From Chitinophagaceae bacterium (GTDB taxonomy: Bacteria > Bacteroidota > Bacteroidia > Chitinophagales > Chitinophagaceae), in contig JADJVB010000012.1 in NCBI GenBank assembly GCA_016710745.1, forward strand, positions 372,001 through 436,000: a DNA stretch of 64,000 nucleotides, given 5' to 3'. This document shows, piece after piece, positions 43,176 through 51,864 of the stretch (its first letter is position 1; each line of letters starts with the position of its first letter). The translations under genes and the position numbers were made by a program. A model generated the notes under the pieces. It did no database searches and was not told where the DNA came from. It saw nothing but the letters and a program-made list of their open reading frames with translations.

Positions 43176-44915
43176 TTACCCCCGATCTAATTTCTTTGCC
43201 AGATCAAGATCATATTTTTCGGCTGTTTCTTTTGCCAATTCATATCCGGCATCGGCATGCCGGATCACTCCCATGCCCGGATCATTGCGCAACACACGGG
43301 AAAGCCTGGCTGCAGCCTCATCGGTGCCATCCGCAACAATGACCATACCGGCATGTATGCTATAGCCCATACCTACACCTCCGCCGTGGTGTAACGAAAC
43401 CCAACTGGCGCCGCCAGCCGTATTTACCAAGGCATTCAATATCGGCCAATCGGCCACCGCATCGCTGCCGTCGAGCATGGCTTCGGTTTCGCGGTTCGGA
43501 CTGGCCACTGAACCGGTATCTAAATGATCTCTGCCTATCACAATGGGTGCTTTCACTTTTCCGGTACGTACCAGTTCGTTAAAGGCAAGTCCGGCTTTTT
43601 CCCTGTCGCCCTGCCCTATCCAGCAAATGCGTGCCGGCAAACCCTGGAAGGCAATTTTTTCCTGAGCCAGTTTAAACCAACGCATCAGGCTGGCATTATC
43701 GGCAAAAAGTTCCATCATTACCTTATCTGTTACCGCAATATCTTCAGGGTCTCCGCTAAGCGCAGCCCATCGGAAAGGCCCTTTGCCTTCGCAAAAAAGT
43801 GGACGAACATAGGCGGGAACGAAGCCGGGGAAAAGCCCCCCTGCCCCCCCATCGGGGGATCTGGACGCCAAGGTAGCAAAGCCATTTTGGATGTTCTTGT
43901 TTTTATTTTCATGCTCAATCGCTCTGGCACGAATATTATTACCATAGTCGAATGTGATGGCGCCTTTGTCCATCAGTTGTAACATGAGTTGCACATGCAG
44001 GTACATGCTTTCATAACTGCGTTCAATATATTCTTCAGAATTTTTTTCACGCAGGATATTTGCCTGTTCGTTGGTCAAAGTATGCGGTACATAGCCTACT
44101 AAAGGATCGTGTGCCGAAGTTTGATCAGTTAACGTTTCGGGGATAATATTTCTTTCCAATAATCTTTGCAGTAAATGAACCGCATTGCAAAGTACACCAA
44201 TACTTACCGCTTTTCCTTCGGCTTTGTATTGTAATGCAGCATCGATGGCTTCATCAATATCAGTATGCTTTTCATCCAGGTAACGGGTTTCAATGCGTTT
44301 GTCAATGCGCCATTCTTCTACTTCCGCCACCAAGGCAACGCCTTCGTTCATGGTGATGGCTAAAGGTTGAGCGCCTCCCATCCCGCCAAGGCCGGCTGTC
44401 ACATTCAGTGTACCTTTCAAGGTTCCACCAAAATCTTTGTTAGCAGCTGCTGCATAGGTTTCATAAGTTCCCTGTACAATGCCCTGGCTGCCAATATAGA
44501 TCCAGCTGCCTGCTGTCATTTGCCCGTACATCATCAGGCCTTTTTTCTCCAGTTCATCAAAATGCTTCCAGTTTGCCCAATTGGGAACGAGTTGGGAGTT
44601 GCTGATCAAAACCCTTGGTGCATCTTTATGGGTTTTTAAGATACCCACGGGCTTTCCGCTTTGTATCAATAATGATTCATCATTCTCTAAAATTTTTAAG
44701 CCTTTGATGATATTATCCAGTGCCTCAAAATTTCTTGCCGCCTTGCCTCTACCGCCATAAACGATCAGGTCATCGGGACGTTCGGCTACTTCGGGATCAA
44801 GGTTATTTAAAAGCATGCGTAATGCGGCTTCCTGCACCCAGCCCTTGCAGGTTAATGTTGTGCCGGTTGGGGTTTTGTATTTTACCGGGTCGTATTTTCT
44901 TGTTGTGGTTGACAT
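43176..44915 (-). CDS. hutU: Urocanate hydratase
   Basis: A 579-residue NAD-dependent enzyme that adds water to urocanate to give imidazolonepropionate, step two of histidine breakdown. Diagnostic segments are [20 protein letters not shown] near 173-192 (NAD loop), [20 protein letters not shown] near 371-390, [18 protein letters not shown] with the essential Cys region, and [19 protein letters not shown]. Typical enzymes are about 555 residues. The excess is explained by an in-frame insertion at about residues 337-361 (43833-43907) containing [11 protein letters not shown], encoded by a G-rich palindromic stretch. It follows hutH by 72 bases. Whether the insertion spoils activity is unknown. 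Confidence 0.93.
   Translation of the reverse strand: MSTTTRKYDPVKYKTPTGTTLTCKGWVQEAALRMLLNNLDPEVAERPDDLIVYGGRGKAARNFEALDNIIKGLKILENDESLLIQSGKPVGILKTHKDAPRVLISNSQLVPNWANWKHFDELEKKGLMMYGQMTAGSWIYIGSQGIVQGTYETYAAAANKDFGGTLKGTLNVTAGLGGMGGAQPLAITMNEGVALVAEVEEWRIDKRIETRYLDEKHTDIDEAIDAALQYKAEGKAVSIGVLCNAVHLLQRLLERNIIPETLTDQTSAHDPLVGYVPHTLTNEQANILREKNSEEYIERSYESMYLHVQLMLQLMDKGAITFDYGNNIRARAIEHENKNKNIQNGFATLASRSPDGGAGGLFPGFVPAYVRPLFCEGKGPFRWAALSGDPEDIAVTDKVMMELFADNASLMRWFKLAQEKIAFQGLPARICWIGQGDREKAGLAFNELVRTGKVKAPIVIGRDHLDTGSVASPNRETEAMLDGSDAVADWPILNALVNTAGGASWVSLHHGGGVGMGYSIHAGMVIVADGTDEAAARLSRVLRNDPGMGVIRHADAGYELAKETAEKYDLDLAKKLDRG
43833..43907 (-). repeat. In-frame G-rich insertion in hutU
   Basis: On the plus strand C6-TG-C7-AT-CGGGGG (43836-43858) forms a short inverted, C/G-rich core. 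Flanking codons encode residues that have no counterpart in family members, and the frame is kept (about 19 extra residues). Confidence 0.6.
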
Positions 44916-44987
44916 TTGTTCAGTTTTTTTTCAGGGAAGTCTGGAAGGCGCAATGAAACACCGTTTTACCGAATTCCCGGCTAATTT

Positions 44988-46490
44988 CTATTTTTGGGTT
45001 ACATAACTTTTCTTAATAAACGCTACCGCCTTTAGCATATCATCATGTAAGATCCTGTCGGCCTCATTAAAACTTACGACGGCTCTGAATGCCGCAACAA
45101 TTTCTTCCAGCTCAGGCGATGTTTTCAACGGCCTGCGAAATTCAAGAGCCTGAACCGCGGTTAATAATTCAATGGCCAACACTTTTTCTACGTTATCTAT
45201 TACCCTTTTGCATTTGGTGGCAGCATTGGCACCCATGCTCACATGGTCTTCCTGGTTATTGCTGCTGGGAACAGAATCTACAGAAGCAGGCGTGCACAAT
45301 TGTTTGTTTTCGCTAACTATCCCGGCGGCCGTGTACTGCGGTATCATTAAACCCGAATTTAATCCGGGATCGGATACCAGGAAAGTAGGTAATCCTCTTT
45401 GTCCGCCAATTAACTGGTAAGTTCTTCTTTCGGAAATACTGGCCAGTTCGCTCATGGCAATGGATAAAAAGTCGAGTGTGATGGCGAGCGGCTGGCCGTG
45501 AAAATTACCACCACTTACAATCAGGTCTTCATCCGGAAAAATATTCGGATTGTCGGTCACCGAATTTATTTCTTTAATAAAGACGCTGCAGATATAATTG
45601 AAACTATCGCTGGTGGCGCCATGTACCTGCGGAATACAACGGAAGGAATAAGGATCCTGTACCTGGTCTTTTTTCTTTGCTGCTATTTCACTGCCTGCAA
45701 GCAGGCGGCGTAGTGTTGCCGCGGTTGATACCTGTCCGCTATGCGCCCTGATGGCATGAATACTTTCGTGCAACGGTTCGACGCTGCAATCAAAGGCATC
45801 ATAACTGATTGCAGAAATGATATTTGCCCAGGTAATCAATCGTTCGCATTGAATAAGATTGTGCATACCATAAGCCGTCATAAACTGCGTGCCATTGATC
45901 AAAGCCAGGCCTTCTTTGCTTTTTAGTTCGATGGGTTTCCAATCGAATTTTTTAAGTGCTTCGGCAGCCGGTATCTTTTTGCCGTCATGGTAAACCTCGC
46001 CTAAACCGAGCAGGGGTAAACTTAAATGACTTAATGGCGCCAGATCGCCCGAAGCGCCCAGAGAGCCCTGTGTATAAATAACCGGCAATACATCGTTGTT
46101 GTACATGTCCATCAGCCTTTCCACGGTATCTGTATGAACACCCGAATGGCCATAGCTGAGCGATTTTATTTTGAGGGCGATCATCAATTTTACAATATCT
46201 AAGGGAACTTCTTCTCCCATACCACAGGCATGAGATTTGATAAGATTGCTCTGCAAGGCTGTCAACTGTGCCTTATCAATCTGTACATTCTGTAAAAAGC
46301 CGAAACCGGTATTGATCCCATAAAACAAAGCCTCCGAGTTTTTCATTTTTTCATCGAGGTAGTTGCGGCATTGGCTGATGCGGTGATGGGCATCAAAAGT
46401 GATGGATAACAGCTGATCGTGTAATAATAAATTCTTTACCTGCTGAAAATCGGTATGATTTTTATCTAAGGGTAGATAGTTATAGCTCAT
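44988..46490 (-). CDS. hutH: Histidine ammonia-lyase
   Basis: A 500-residue enzyme that removes ammonia from histidine to give urocanate, step one of histidine breakdown. The MIO prosthetic group forms from Ala146-Ser147-Gly148 in QGSLGASGDLAPL. Other hallmarks are YGINTGFGFLQNV (58-70, with the catalytic Tyr) and later QDPYSFRCIPQVHGA and NSGLMIPQYTAAGIVSENK. Length is normal for the family. It is the first gene of a unit with hutU. The later hut genes (imidazolonepropionase and formimidoyl-glutamate steps) are not in this window. Confidence 0.95.
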   Translation of the reverse strand: MSYNYLPLDKNHTDFQQVKNLLLHDQLLSITFDAHHRISQCRNYLDEKMKNSEALFYGINTGFGFLQNVQIDKAQLTALQSNLIKSHACGMGEEVPLDIVKLMIALKIKSLSYGHSGVHTDTVERLMDMYNNDVLPVIYTQGSLGASGDLAPLSHLSLPLLGLGEVYHDGKKIPAAEALKKFDWKPIELKSKEGLALINGTQFMTAYGMHNLIQCERLITWANIISAISYDAFDCSVEPLHESIHAIRAHSGQVSTAATLRRLLAGSEIAAKKKDQVQDPYSFRCIPQVHGATSDSFNYICSVFIKEINSVTDNPNIFPDEDLIVSGGNFHGQPLAITLDFLSIAMSELASISERRTYQLIGGQRGLPTFLVSDPGLNSGLMIPQYTAAGIVSENKQLCTPASVDSVPSSNNQEDHVSMGANAATKCKRVIDNVEKVLAIELLTAVQALEFRRPLKTSPELEEIVAAFRAVVSFNEADRILHDDMLKAVAFIKKSYVTQK

Positions 46491-46663
46491 TAAAGGTTCT
46501 GTTGGTTAGGCAATCGTTAAACAAAAGGCTGTATCACAAAGTTTGAAAAACCGTTTACCGGGCTAATTTACATTTGTAATAAAGCAAAAGCTTACAAAAA
46601 AATGATAATCTTGTGCGCTTATCAGTAACTTGAGCAAAGCTAACATAAAAACCGCTTTTTTAT

Positions 46664-47380
46664 ATGGGATTATTAGCCCTTGCCATTGCTCCCGGATTAG
46701 CCATTTGCATTTTTGTATATCTGAAAGACAAGTACAATAAAGAACCACTTGGGTTATTGTTATTGAGTTTTTTCATGGGGGTATTAAGTATTATTCCCGC
46801 GATCATCATACAAATCAGTTTAACTAAACCGATAGAGCGCTTGATGGGTGAAGGTGTATGGTATACTGCTGTATATTCTTTCCTGATCATCGCGCTGAGT
46901 GAGGAGGGCAGTAAGTTTTTGGCGTTGCGTTTTGTTCCATACCGACGGCGGGCTTTTGATGATCCATTCGACGGTATTGTTTATGCGGTTATGGTGGGGA
47001 TGGGATTTGCCACGCTCGAAAACATAGGTTATGTGTTACAAAACGGCCTGGGTACCGGAATTTTGAGAATGTTCTTATCGGTTCCGGCGCATGCAACATT
47101 TGCCGTATTGATGGGCTACCATGTTGGATTAGCCAAATTTGATCCGGCAAACCGGAGAAAATATATGGTACTGGCTATATTCTGGCCGGTACTTTTTCAT
47201 GGCACATTCGATTTCTTTTTATTTTTGGGCAATACCTGGCTTCACTTCGGAGGTGCCGTGGTATCATTTATTGTGGCCGTTAAACTGTCGTTGAAACTTA
47301 TTCGAAAGAAACAAAAAATATCAAGGGATCACCTGGAAGGTATTGATTCCATCATAGGCTATAACCACGATATTATCTAA
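46664..47380 (+). CDS. prsW: PrsW-family intramembrane protease
   Basis: A 238-residue integral membrane protein with six to seven hydrophobic segments. Catalytic motifs of the family are LSEEGSKF (Glu 80-81), FATLENIGY (Glu 119), PAHATFAVLMGY (His 143) and FHGTFDFF (His 179). The E-E...E...H...H set forms the metal site. In Bacillus PrsW cleaves an anti-sigma factor; in this phylum the substrate is unknown. It is followed after ten bases by the YCF48-like gene, so both are co-transcribed. Confidence 0.9.
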   Translation: MGLLALAIAPGLAICIFVYLKDKYNKEPLGLLLLSFFMGVLSIIPAIIIQISLTKPIERLMGEGVWYTAVYSFLIIALSEEGSKFLALRFVPYRRRAFDDPFDGIVYAVMVGMGFATLENIGYVLQNGLGTGILRMFLSVPAHATFAVLMGYHVGLAKFDPANRRKYMVLAIFWPVLFHGTFDFFLFLGNTWLHFGGAVVSFIVAVKLSLKLIRKKQKISRDHLEGIDSIIGYNHDII

Positions 47381-47390
47381 ATTAAACCTA

Positions 47391-48401
47391 ATGAAATCAA
47401 CTTTTACCGGGTTAATGTACCTGCTGTTTTTTTGTCTGGCTGTTGGGTCTTTATCAGCCCAAACTGTGAAAATGCTTAATTCGGGCGGTAAAACTTCGTT
47501 CCGTGGTTTAAGTGTGGTGAGTGATGATGTAATTTGGGTAAGCGGTAGCGCGGGTACGGTGGGCCGGTCGGTTAACGGCGGCGAAACCTGGCATTGGATA
47601 ACCGTGAAGGGATTTGAAAAAGCCGATTTCCGGGATATTGAAGCCTTTGATCAAAATACAGCCATCATTATGGGGATCGCTGATCCGGCCTATATTTTAA
47701 AAACGACGGATGGTGGCGAAAATTGGAGAATAGTTTTTACAGATACCACCAAAGGCATGTTTTTAGACGCCATGGAGTTTTGGAACGAACAAAGCGGTAT
47801 CGTGATTGGCGACCCGATCGGGGATAAGATATTTATCGCCAGAACCTTCGATGGAGGCGAAACCTGGAGGGGCATACCCGAAGCAAATAATCCAATGGCC
47901 GAAAAAGGGGAAGCTTTTTTCGCCAGCAGTGGAACCAATGTGCGTAAGCTGAGCAAAAAGGAAGCCGTATTTGTAAGCGGTGGCCTGCGTGCCCGTTTAT
48001 TTATGCGCGACAAAAAAATTGATCTGCCGATTATACAGGGTAAAGAAAGCACCGGTTCTAATTCTATTGCTGTAAAAAATAAAAAATGTATGATCGTTGT
48101 TGGCGGCGATTTTACGGCCAAAGACGACACCATAAAAAACTGTGTCATTACCGTCGATGGTGGCGAAACTTTCACCGAGCCGGTTGTTGGGCCGCATGGT
48201 TACCGTAGTTGTGTTGAATACCTGGGTAAAAAGAACTGGGTAAGCTGCGGATTAAACGGTGTTGATTACTCAGGCGATGATGGCGTAAACTGGAACTGGA
48301 TCAGCAAAGAAAGTTTTCATGCTGTTAGAAAAGCAAAAAAAGGAAAAGCCGTGTATTTTTCGGGCGGCGGAGGCAGGATAGGCAAATTGGTTTGGGAATA
48401 A
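47391..48401 (+). CDS. Exported YCF48-like beta-propeller protein
   Basis: A 336-residue protein with a leader (LSAQ near 24) and a set of short repeats with the YCF48/BNR signature: VSGSAGTVGRSVNGGETWHW, ILKTTDGGENWRIVF, IARTFDGGETWRGI, ITVDGGETFTEP and YSGDDGVNWNWI. These DGGxxW motifs close blades of a propeller that binds partners or polysaccharide. In cyanobacteria Ycf48 assembles photosystem II; here the exported propeller must do something else. Coupled to prsW, ten bases away. Confidence 0.85.
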   Translation: MKSTFTGLMYLLFFCLAVGSLSAQTVKMLNSGGKTSFRGLSVVSDDVIWVSGSAGTVGRSVNGGETWHWITVKGFEKADFRDIEAFDQNTAIIMGIADPAYILKTTDGGENWRIVFTDTTKGMFLDAMEFWNEQSGIVIGDPIGDKIFIARTFDGGETWRGIPEANNPMAEKGEAFFASSGTNVRKLSKKEAVFVSGGLRARLFMRDKKIDLPIIQGKESTGSNSIAVKNKKCMIVVGGDFTAKDDTIKNCVITVDGGETFTEPVVGPHGYRSCVEYLGKKNWVSCGLNGVDYSGDDGVNWNWISKESFHAVRKAKKGKAVYFSGGGGRIGKLVWE

Positions 48402-48451
48402 AAGGTAAACCCAAACCCTGTTGATCGGATATCAGACCAGTAGTCTTACGA

Positions 48452-49033
48452 TCAGCATGCCATTTGTATTTCGGGCATCATCTTTCTCACATTCATTAAC
48501 GCATAACGCATGCGGCCTAAGGCAGTATTGATACTGATATTTGATAAAGCGGCAATCTCTTTAAAAGATAAATTGGCGTAATGTCTTAATATAATGATCT
48601 CTCTTTGTTCTTCGGGAAGCTTATCAATTAATTTACGTACTTGTTGCCCGGTTTCGTTTTGTATGATACTGACATCATAACCGGATTCTGAAATATGATA
48701 GTCCAGGTGAACTTCTATTACTTCGCTGGCTTTTACGATCGGGCTTCGTTTTTGTTTTCTGTAATGGTCCATACAAAGATTGTGAGCAATGCGAATGGCC
48801 CATGAACTAAATTTTCCGCTTTCAGAATAAGCACCATTATTCAAACTTTCGATGATACGGATGAAAAGATCCTGGAAAATATCCTCAGCAACATGCTCGT
48901 CTTTTACCAATAAGTAAATGGAGGTGTAGATCTTTGATTTGTGTCGGTTAACCAATATTGAAAAAGCATTTGCATCTCCGTCAAGGTACAGGTTAATAAG
49001 TTGATCGTCGTTCAGGGTGTTGGTGTTTTTCAT
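48452..49033 (-). CDS. ECF-type RNA polymerase sigma factor
   Basis: A 193-residue sigma-70 family factor without the large N-terminal regions. Region 2 (about 20-95) has DGDANAFSILVNRHKSKIY and AEDIFQDLFIRIIESL, then FSSWAIRIAHNLCMDHYR that binds the -10 region. Region 4 (about 130-185) has LPEEQREIIILRHYANLSFKEIAALSNISI, a helix-turn-helix for the -35 region. No anti-sigma gene lies beside it. A target regulon is not visible, though the repeated inverted repeats elsewhere suggest regulators. Confidence 0.9.
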   Translation of the reverse strand: MKNTNTLNDDQLINLYLDGDANAFSILVNRHKSKIYTSIYLLVKDEHVAEDIFQDLFIRIIESLNNGAYSESGKFSSWAIRIAHNLCMDHYRKQKRSPIVKASEVIEVHLDYHISESGYDVSIIQNETGQQVRKLIDKLPEEQREIIILRHYANLSFKEIAALSNISINTALGRMRYALMNVRKMMPEIQMAC

Positions 49034-49392
49034 ATTATCTGGATATTAAAAATGAGCTTGATAAAATAAAGATATTTACCTTATTGCCTACAAAATCCTA
49101 AAATCTGCCGAACAGGACAAAAGGACAACCGAGTGGGTAAAAAATGTAACCGAACCATATTGTGGTTAGTTTCAGATGATATTTTAATGCGGGTGGACCT
49201 GGTATAAAGCGTAAATAGAACCAGTTAATTTAATAAAATACAGGTAGTTATATGATACATAGTATACAGGTTCCCGATGTTTTTGGTACCATAACTGCTG
49301 CTACATCAAAAATAGCAGTATAAAAAAAGGACTGGTCTGCCACCAATCCTCGTTCTTATGTATTTATAATTTATGTAATAACTATAAGTTAC
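49034..49392. other. 359-base region between sigma factor and LOX-like gene
   Basis: No gene is supported. The only clear element is the minus-strand terminator of the LOX-like gene at 49322-49349. The rest is AT-rich upstream sequence of the sigma factor gene. Confidence 0.5.
49322..49349 (-). terminator. Intrinsic terminator of the LOX-like gene
   Basis: GGACTGGT (49329-49336) pairs with ACCAATCC (49342-49349) with one G-T pair, followed on the minus strand by seven Ts. Confidence 0.7.
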
Positions 49393-51681
49393 TTAGTTGA
49401 TCAACTTGATCATTTTTTTTGCATTATTAACTTTCAGGGTCACTTCAATAAAATAAACGCCCCTGGCCAGGTTACTAAAATCAAGATTGAAAATATTACT
49501 TCCGTTTACAGCGTTCAATTCCAGCTGCATTACTTTTTGTCCCGATGAACTGAGCAGCCTGATATCAACCGCTGAATTTTGGTTGGTCACGAGATATAGT
49601 TTTTGGTTTTTACCGGGATTATTCCATAGCTGTATTGAAAATCCATCATCCATTACAGCGTCGTTGAAATTTACCGATACAATTTTCGAAAAATTAGTAA
49701 CACAATTACCATAACGATAGGTACAATTAAACTGGTGAATGCCCACTCCGGCAAGTTTGGGATGAAATTCATTATTGATAATCCCGGGGCCGGCTGCTAA
49801 AATTACCCCGGGTGGCGTGATTGTAAATATGACCGCTTTATCGGTATGCAGGTAATTATCAGCTAAGCCATTTATACCGATATTGGCTTTTTGGGTTACG
49901 TAAGCGGTCACCGCTTTTCTGGTACCGGCATTGCAAACCTGCGGAGTACCTTCTATCTGCCAATTATAAAAGAAAGGATAAAATTGATCTCCCAATGAAG
50001 AGCCAACTATTCGACCAACACTTTCCAAATTAAAAGGATACCCAATATTGGCATTTGCAGTAGAACTGGTAAATAAACCGGTGAGTGGACTGTTGCTTTT
50101 TAAGCCAAGCTGCAAATTCATACCGGCGGGCACAAAAAAGTCCAGGTTTATTTCCTGTATACCGGCGACCAGTACTACCTGTTTTGCCATCATCAGCTTG
50201 CCATACATGGTTCTGAGTTCTACAATCCGCGTTCCAGCAGTTGCTGCATTAACCGTTACCTTTTTCAGTTTAAATGGAATGAATGAATTAAAGATGAGAT
50301 AATCTGATTTGGCGGCTGCGAAATTTCCGGTATTGCTGAAATTTGGGCTTTCCGGGCCAATTGAACCGGTTAATAAAGAGGGTTGGTCGGCCACATAGAA
50401 TGTTGTATTGGCTGCTAAGCTTCCTGTTTGAAAATTGTTTCCGATAAAGATCAGGTTACCATTGGTTGCCGCATCAAACCAATGGGCATTGCCACTAGCG
50501 TAAAGGTTGGCTTTCTCCCCGGTACAAATGGTATCTTCCTTAGTTATAACCGGAATGGAACTTGCGGGCGCTGCTATAATATTCAAAGTATCACTGGTTG
50601 TTGTTCCGCAAGGTGTAGTGGCCCTAACCCAATACTTTCCGGCCTGTCCTATCGTTGTTTTTTGTGTTGTTGCTCCATTGCTCCACAAATAACTGCTGGC
50701 GCCACTGGCTTCCAGTTCCATGGTTTCTTCGGTACATAAAATATTCCCTTTTTTGCTGAAAATATAGGCATATGCCCCGGTATTGCTTGTACGCTGCTTT
50801 TGCAGTGGCACCGCAGCCGATAGCCAGTTATTATCTTCGTTCATTTCCAGGAAATGGTTGTCGGGGTCTACCTGGATCATCACATAATAGTTTCCGTTGC
50901 AGGCTTCATACGGTATCTTTACAAAACTTTCATCCAGGTACTGCCCATAGATATCTACTTTTCCAACACTTATCCCCTGCCGCGTGGCACCACAGCTATA
51001 ACCGCCACCCAGCGCGTAATTGGGGAAACTGGCGTTATTAAGTACGTTTCCGTTGGCATCAACGCAATCGCCCAGAGCACCGCTGCAGGTGGTAAGGTCT
51101 ATCAGGCAAAAACTCACTTTTACACCACTGTTTACGATCGGCCATTTAAGTGTATCGGCAATGGATGCATCTTTTAAACGCAGGGTATACAGTCCCCAGC
51201 CTTCAATATGAATATGCCCGTGAGATGGATGAAACTGCATCCAGCCGGCATCCCTTAATATAAACTGAAAGTTATTGCCTACTTTATTATAAAGTTTTTG
51301 CTTGATCAGCCTTTTAGGATAAGAACCATCGGGACACAAAAAATTAGGTGGCGGAAAAAATCCACGTAAAGTGTCCAGGCCACAAACATAGTCGTCGGTT
51401 GGTGAAACCTGCAGTGGCCCCCAACCAACGTTTGGAGTTGATACATCCAACCTGAGTAATCCCTTGTTCACGTCAGAGATCATTTGGTTATACTCTGTCC
51501 AGCCCCTTGTGCTGTTCAATGTTTTTTTTCCGGCCAGGATATCGGGTAATAACAAACAATTGGTTGACCCGGGTGTTGGACAGGAACAACCGGCAGCATT
51601 TGTTTCAGTACACTGTGCAAAACTCAACTGAATATTTAAAGCGGATAATAAAATAATTAAACTGCAGATTTTGAATTTCAT
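49393..51681 (-). CDS. Secreted lysyl-oxidase-like protein with T9SS sorting domain
   Basis: A 762-residue secreted protein. The ATG at 51681 starts a Sec leader (FAQ near 23). Residues about 45-320 resemble the lysyl oxidase domain: the copper-binding His cluster WMQFHPSHGHIHIEGWG (His 151, 154, 156 and 158), many Cys, and NYYVMIQVDPDNHFLEMNEDNN. The next part, about 335-690, contains Ig-like modules (ASSYLWSNGATTQKTTIGQAGKYWV in pieces). The last about 80 residues are a type IX sorting domain (GFSIQLWNNPGKNQKLYL ... LARGVYFIEVTLKVNNAKKMIKL in pieces). Secretion to the cell surface is expected; the crosslinking target is unknown. Confidence 0.88.
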   Translation of the reverse strand: MKFKICSLIILLSALNIQLSFAQCTETNAAGCSCPTPGSTNCLLLPDILAGKKTLNSTRGWTEYNQMISDVNKGLLRLDVSTPNVGWGPLQVSPTDDYVCGLDTLRGFFPPPNFLCPDGSYPKRLIKQKLYNKVGNNFQFILRDAGWMQFHPSHGHIHIEGWGLYTLRLKDASIADTLKWPIVNSGVKVSFCLIDLTTCSGALGDCVDANGNVLNNASFPNYALGGGYSCGATRQGISVGKVDIYGQYLDESFVKIPYEACNGNYYVMIQVDPDNHFLEMNEDNNWLSAAVPLQKQRTSNTGAYAYIFSKKGNILCTEETMELEASGASSYLWSNGATTQKTTIGQAGKYWVRATTPCGTTTSDTLNIIAAPASSIPVITKEDTICTGEKANLYASGNAHWFDAATNGNLIFIGNNFQTGSLAANTTFYVADQPSLLTGSIGPESPNFSNTGNFAAAKSDYLIFNSFIPFKLKKVTVNAATAGTRIVELRTMYGKLMMAKQVVLVAGIQEINLDFFVPAGMNLQLGLKSNSPLTGLFTSSTANANIGYPFNLESVGRIVGSSLGDQFYPFFYNWQIEGTPQVCNAGTRKAVTAYVTQKANIGINGLADNYLHTDKAVIFTITPPGVILAAGPGIINNEFHPKLAGVGIHQFNCTYRYGNCVTNFSKIVSVNFNDAVMDDGFSIQLWNNPGKNQKLYLVTNQNSAVDIRLLSSSGQKVMQLELNAVNGSNIFNLDFSNLARGVYFIEVTLKVNNAKKMIKLIN

Positions 51682-51811
51682 GCCAACATGTTTTGCGTGA
51701 ATAAAGTTTTGGTAGCGCCAATTTACTTTAAATTTTCGGTTAAACGATGGCAACGGATATTAAAACCCGGCTTATACACTACGGCTGATTTCCTTTGACA
51801 AAATTGCAACC

Positions 51812-51840
51812 AAAAAAATAGCCACTCAAATTAAGTGGCT
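51812..51840 (-). terminator. Intrinsic terminator after smc
   Basis: AGCCACT (51820-51826) pairs with AGTGGCT (51834-51840), followed on the minus strand by ATTTTTTTGG. Confidence 0.85.
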
Positions 51841-51864
51841 GTAGATAAGATATATTGATTATGG

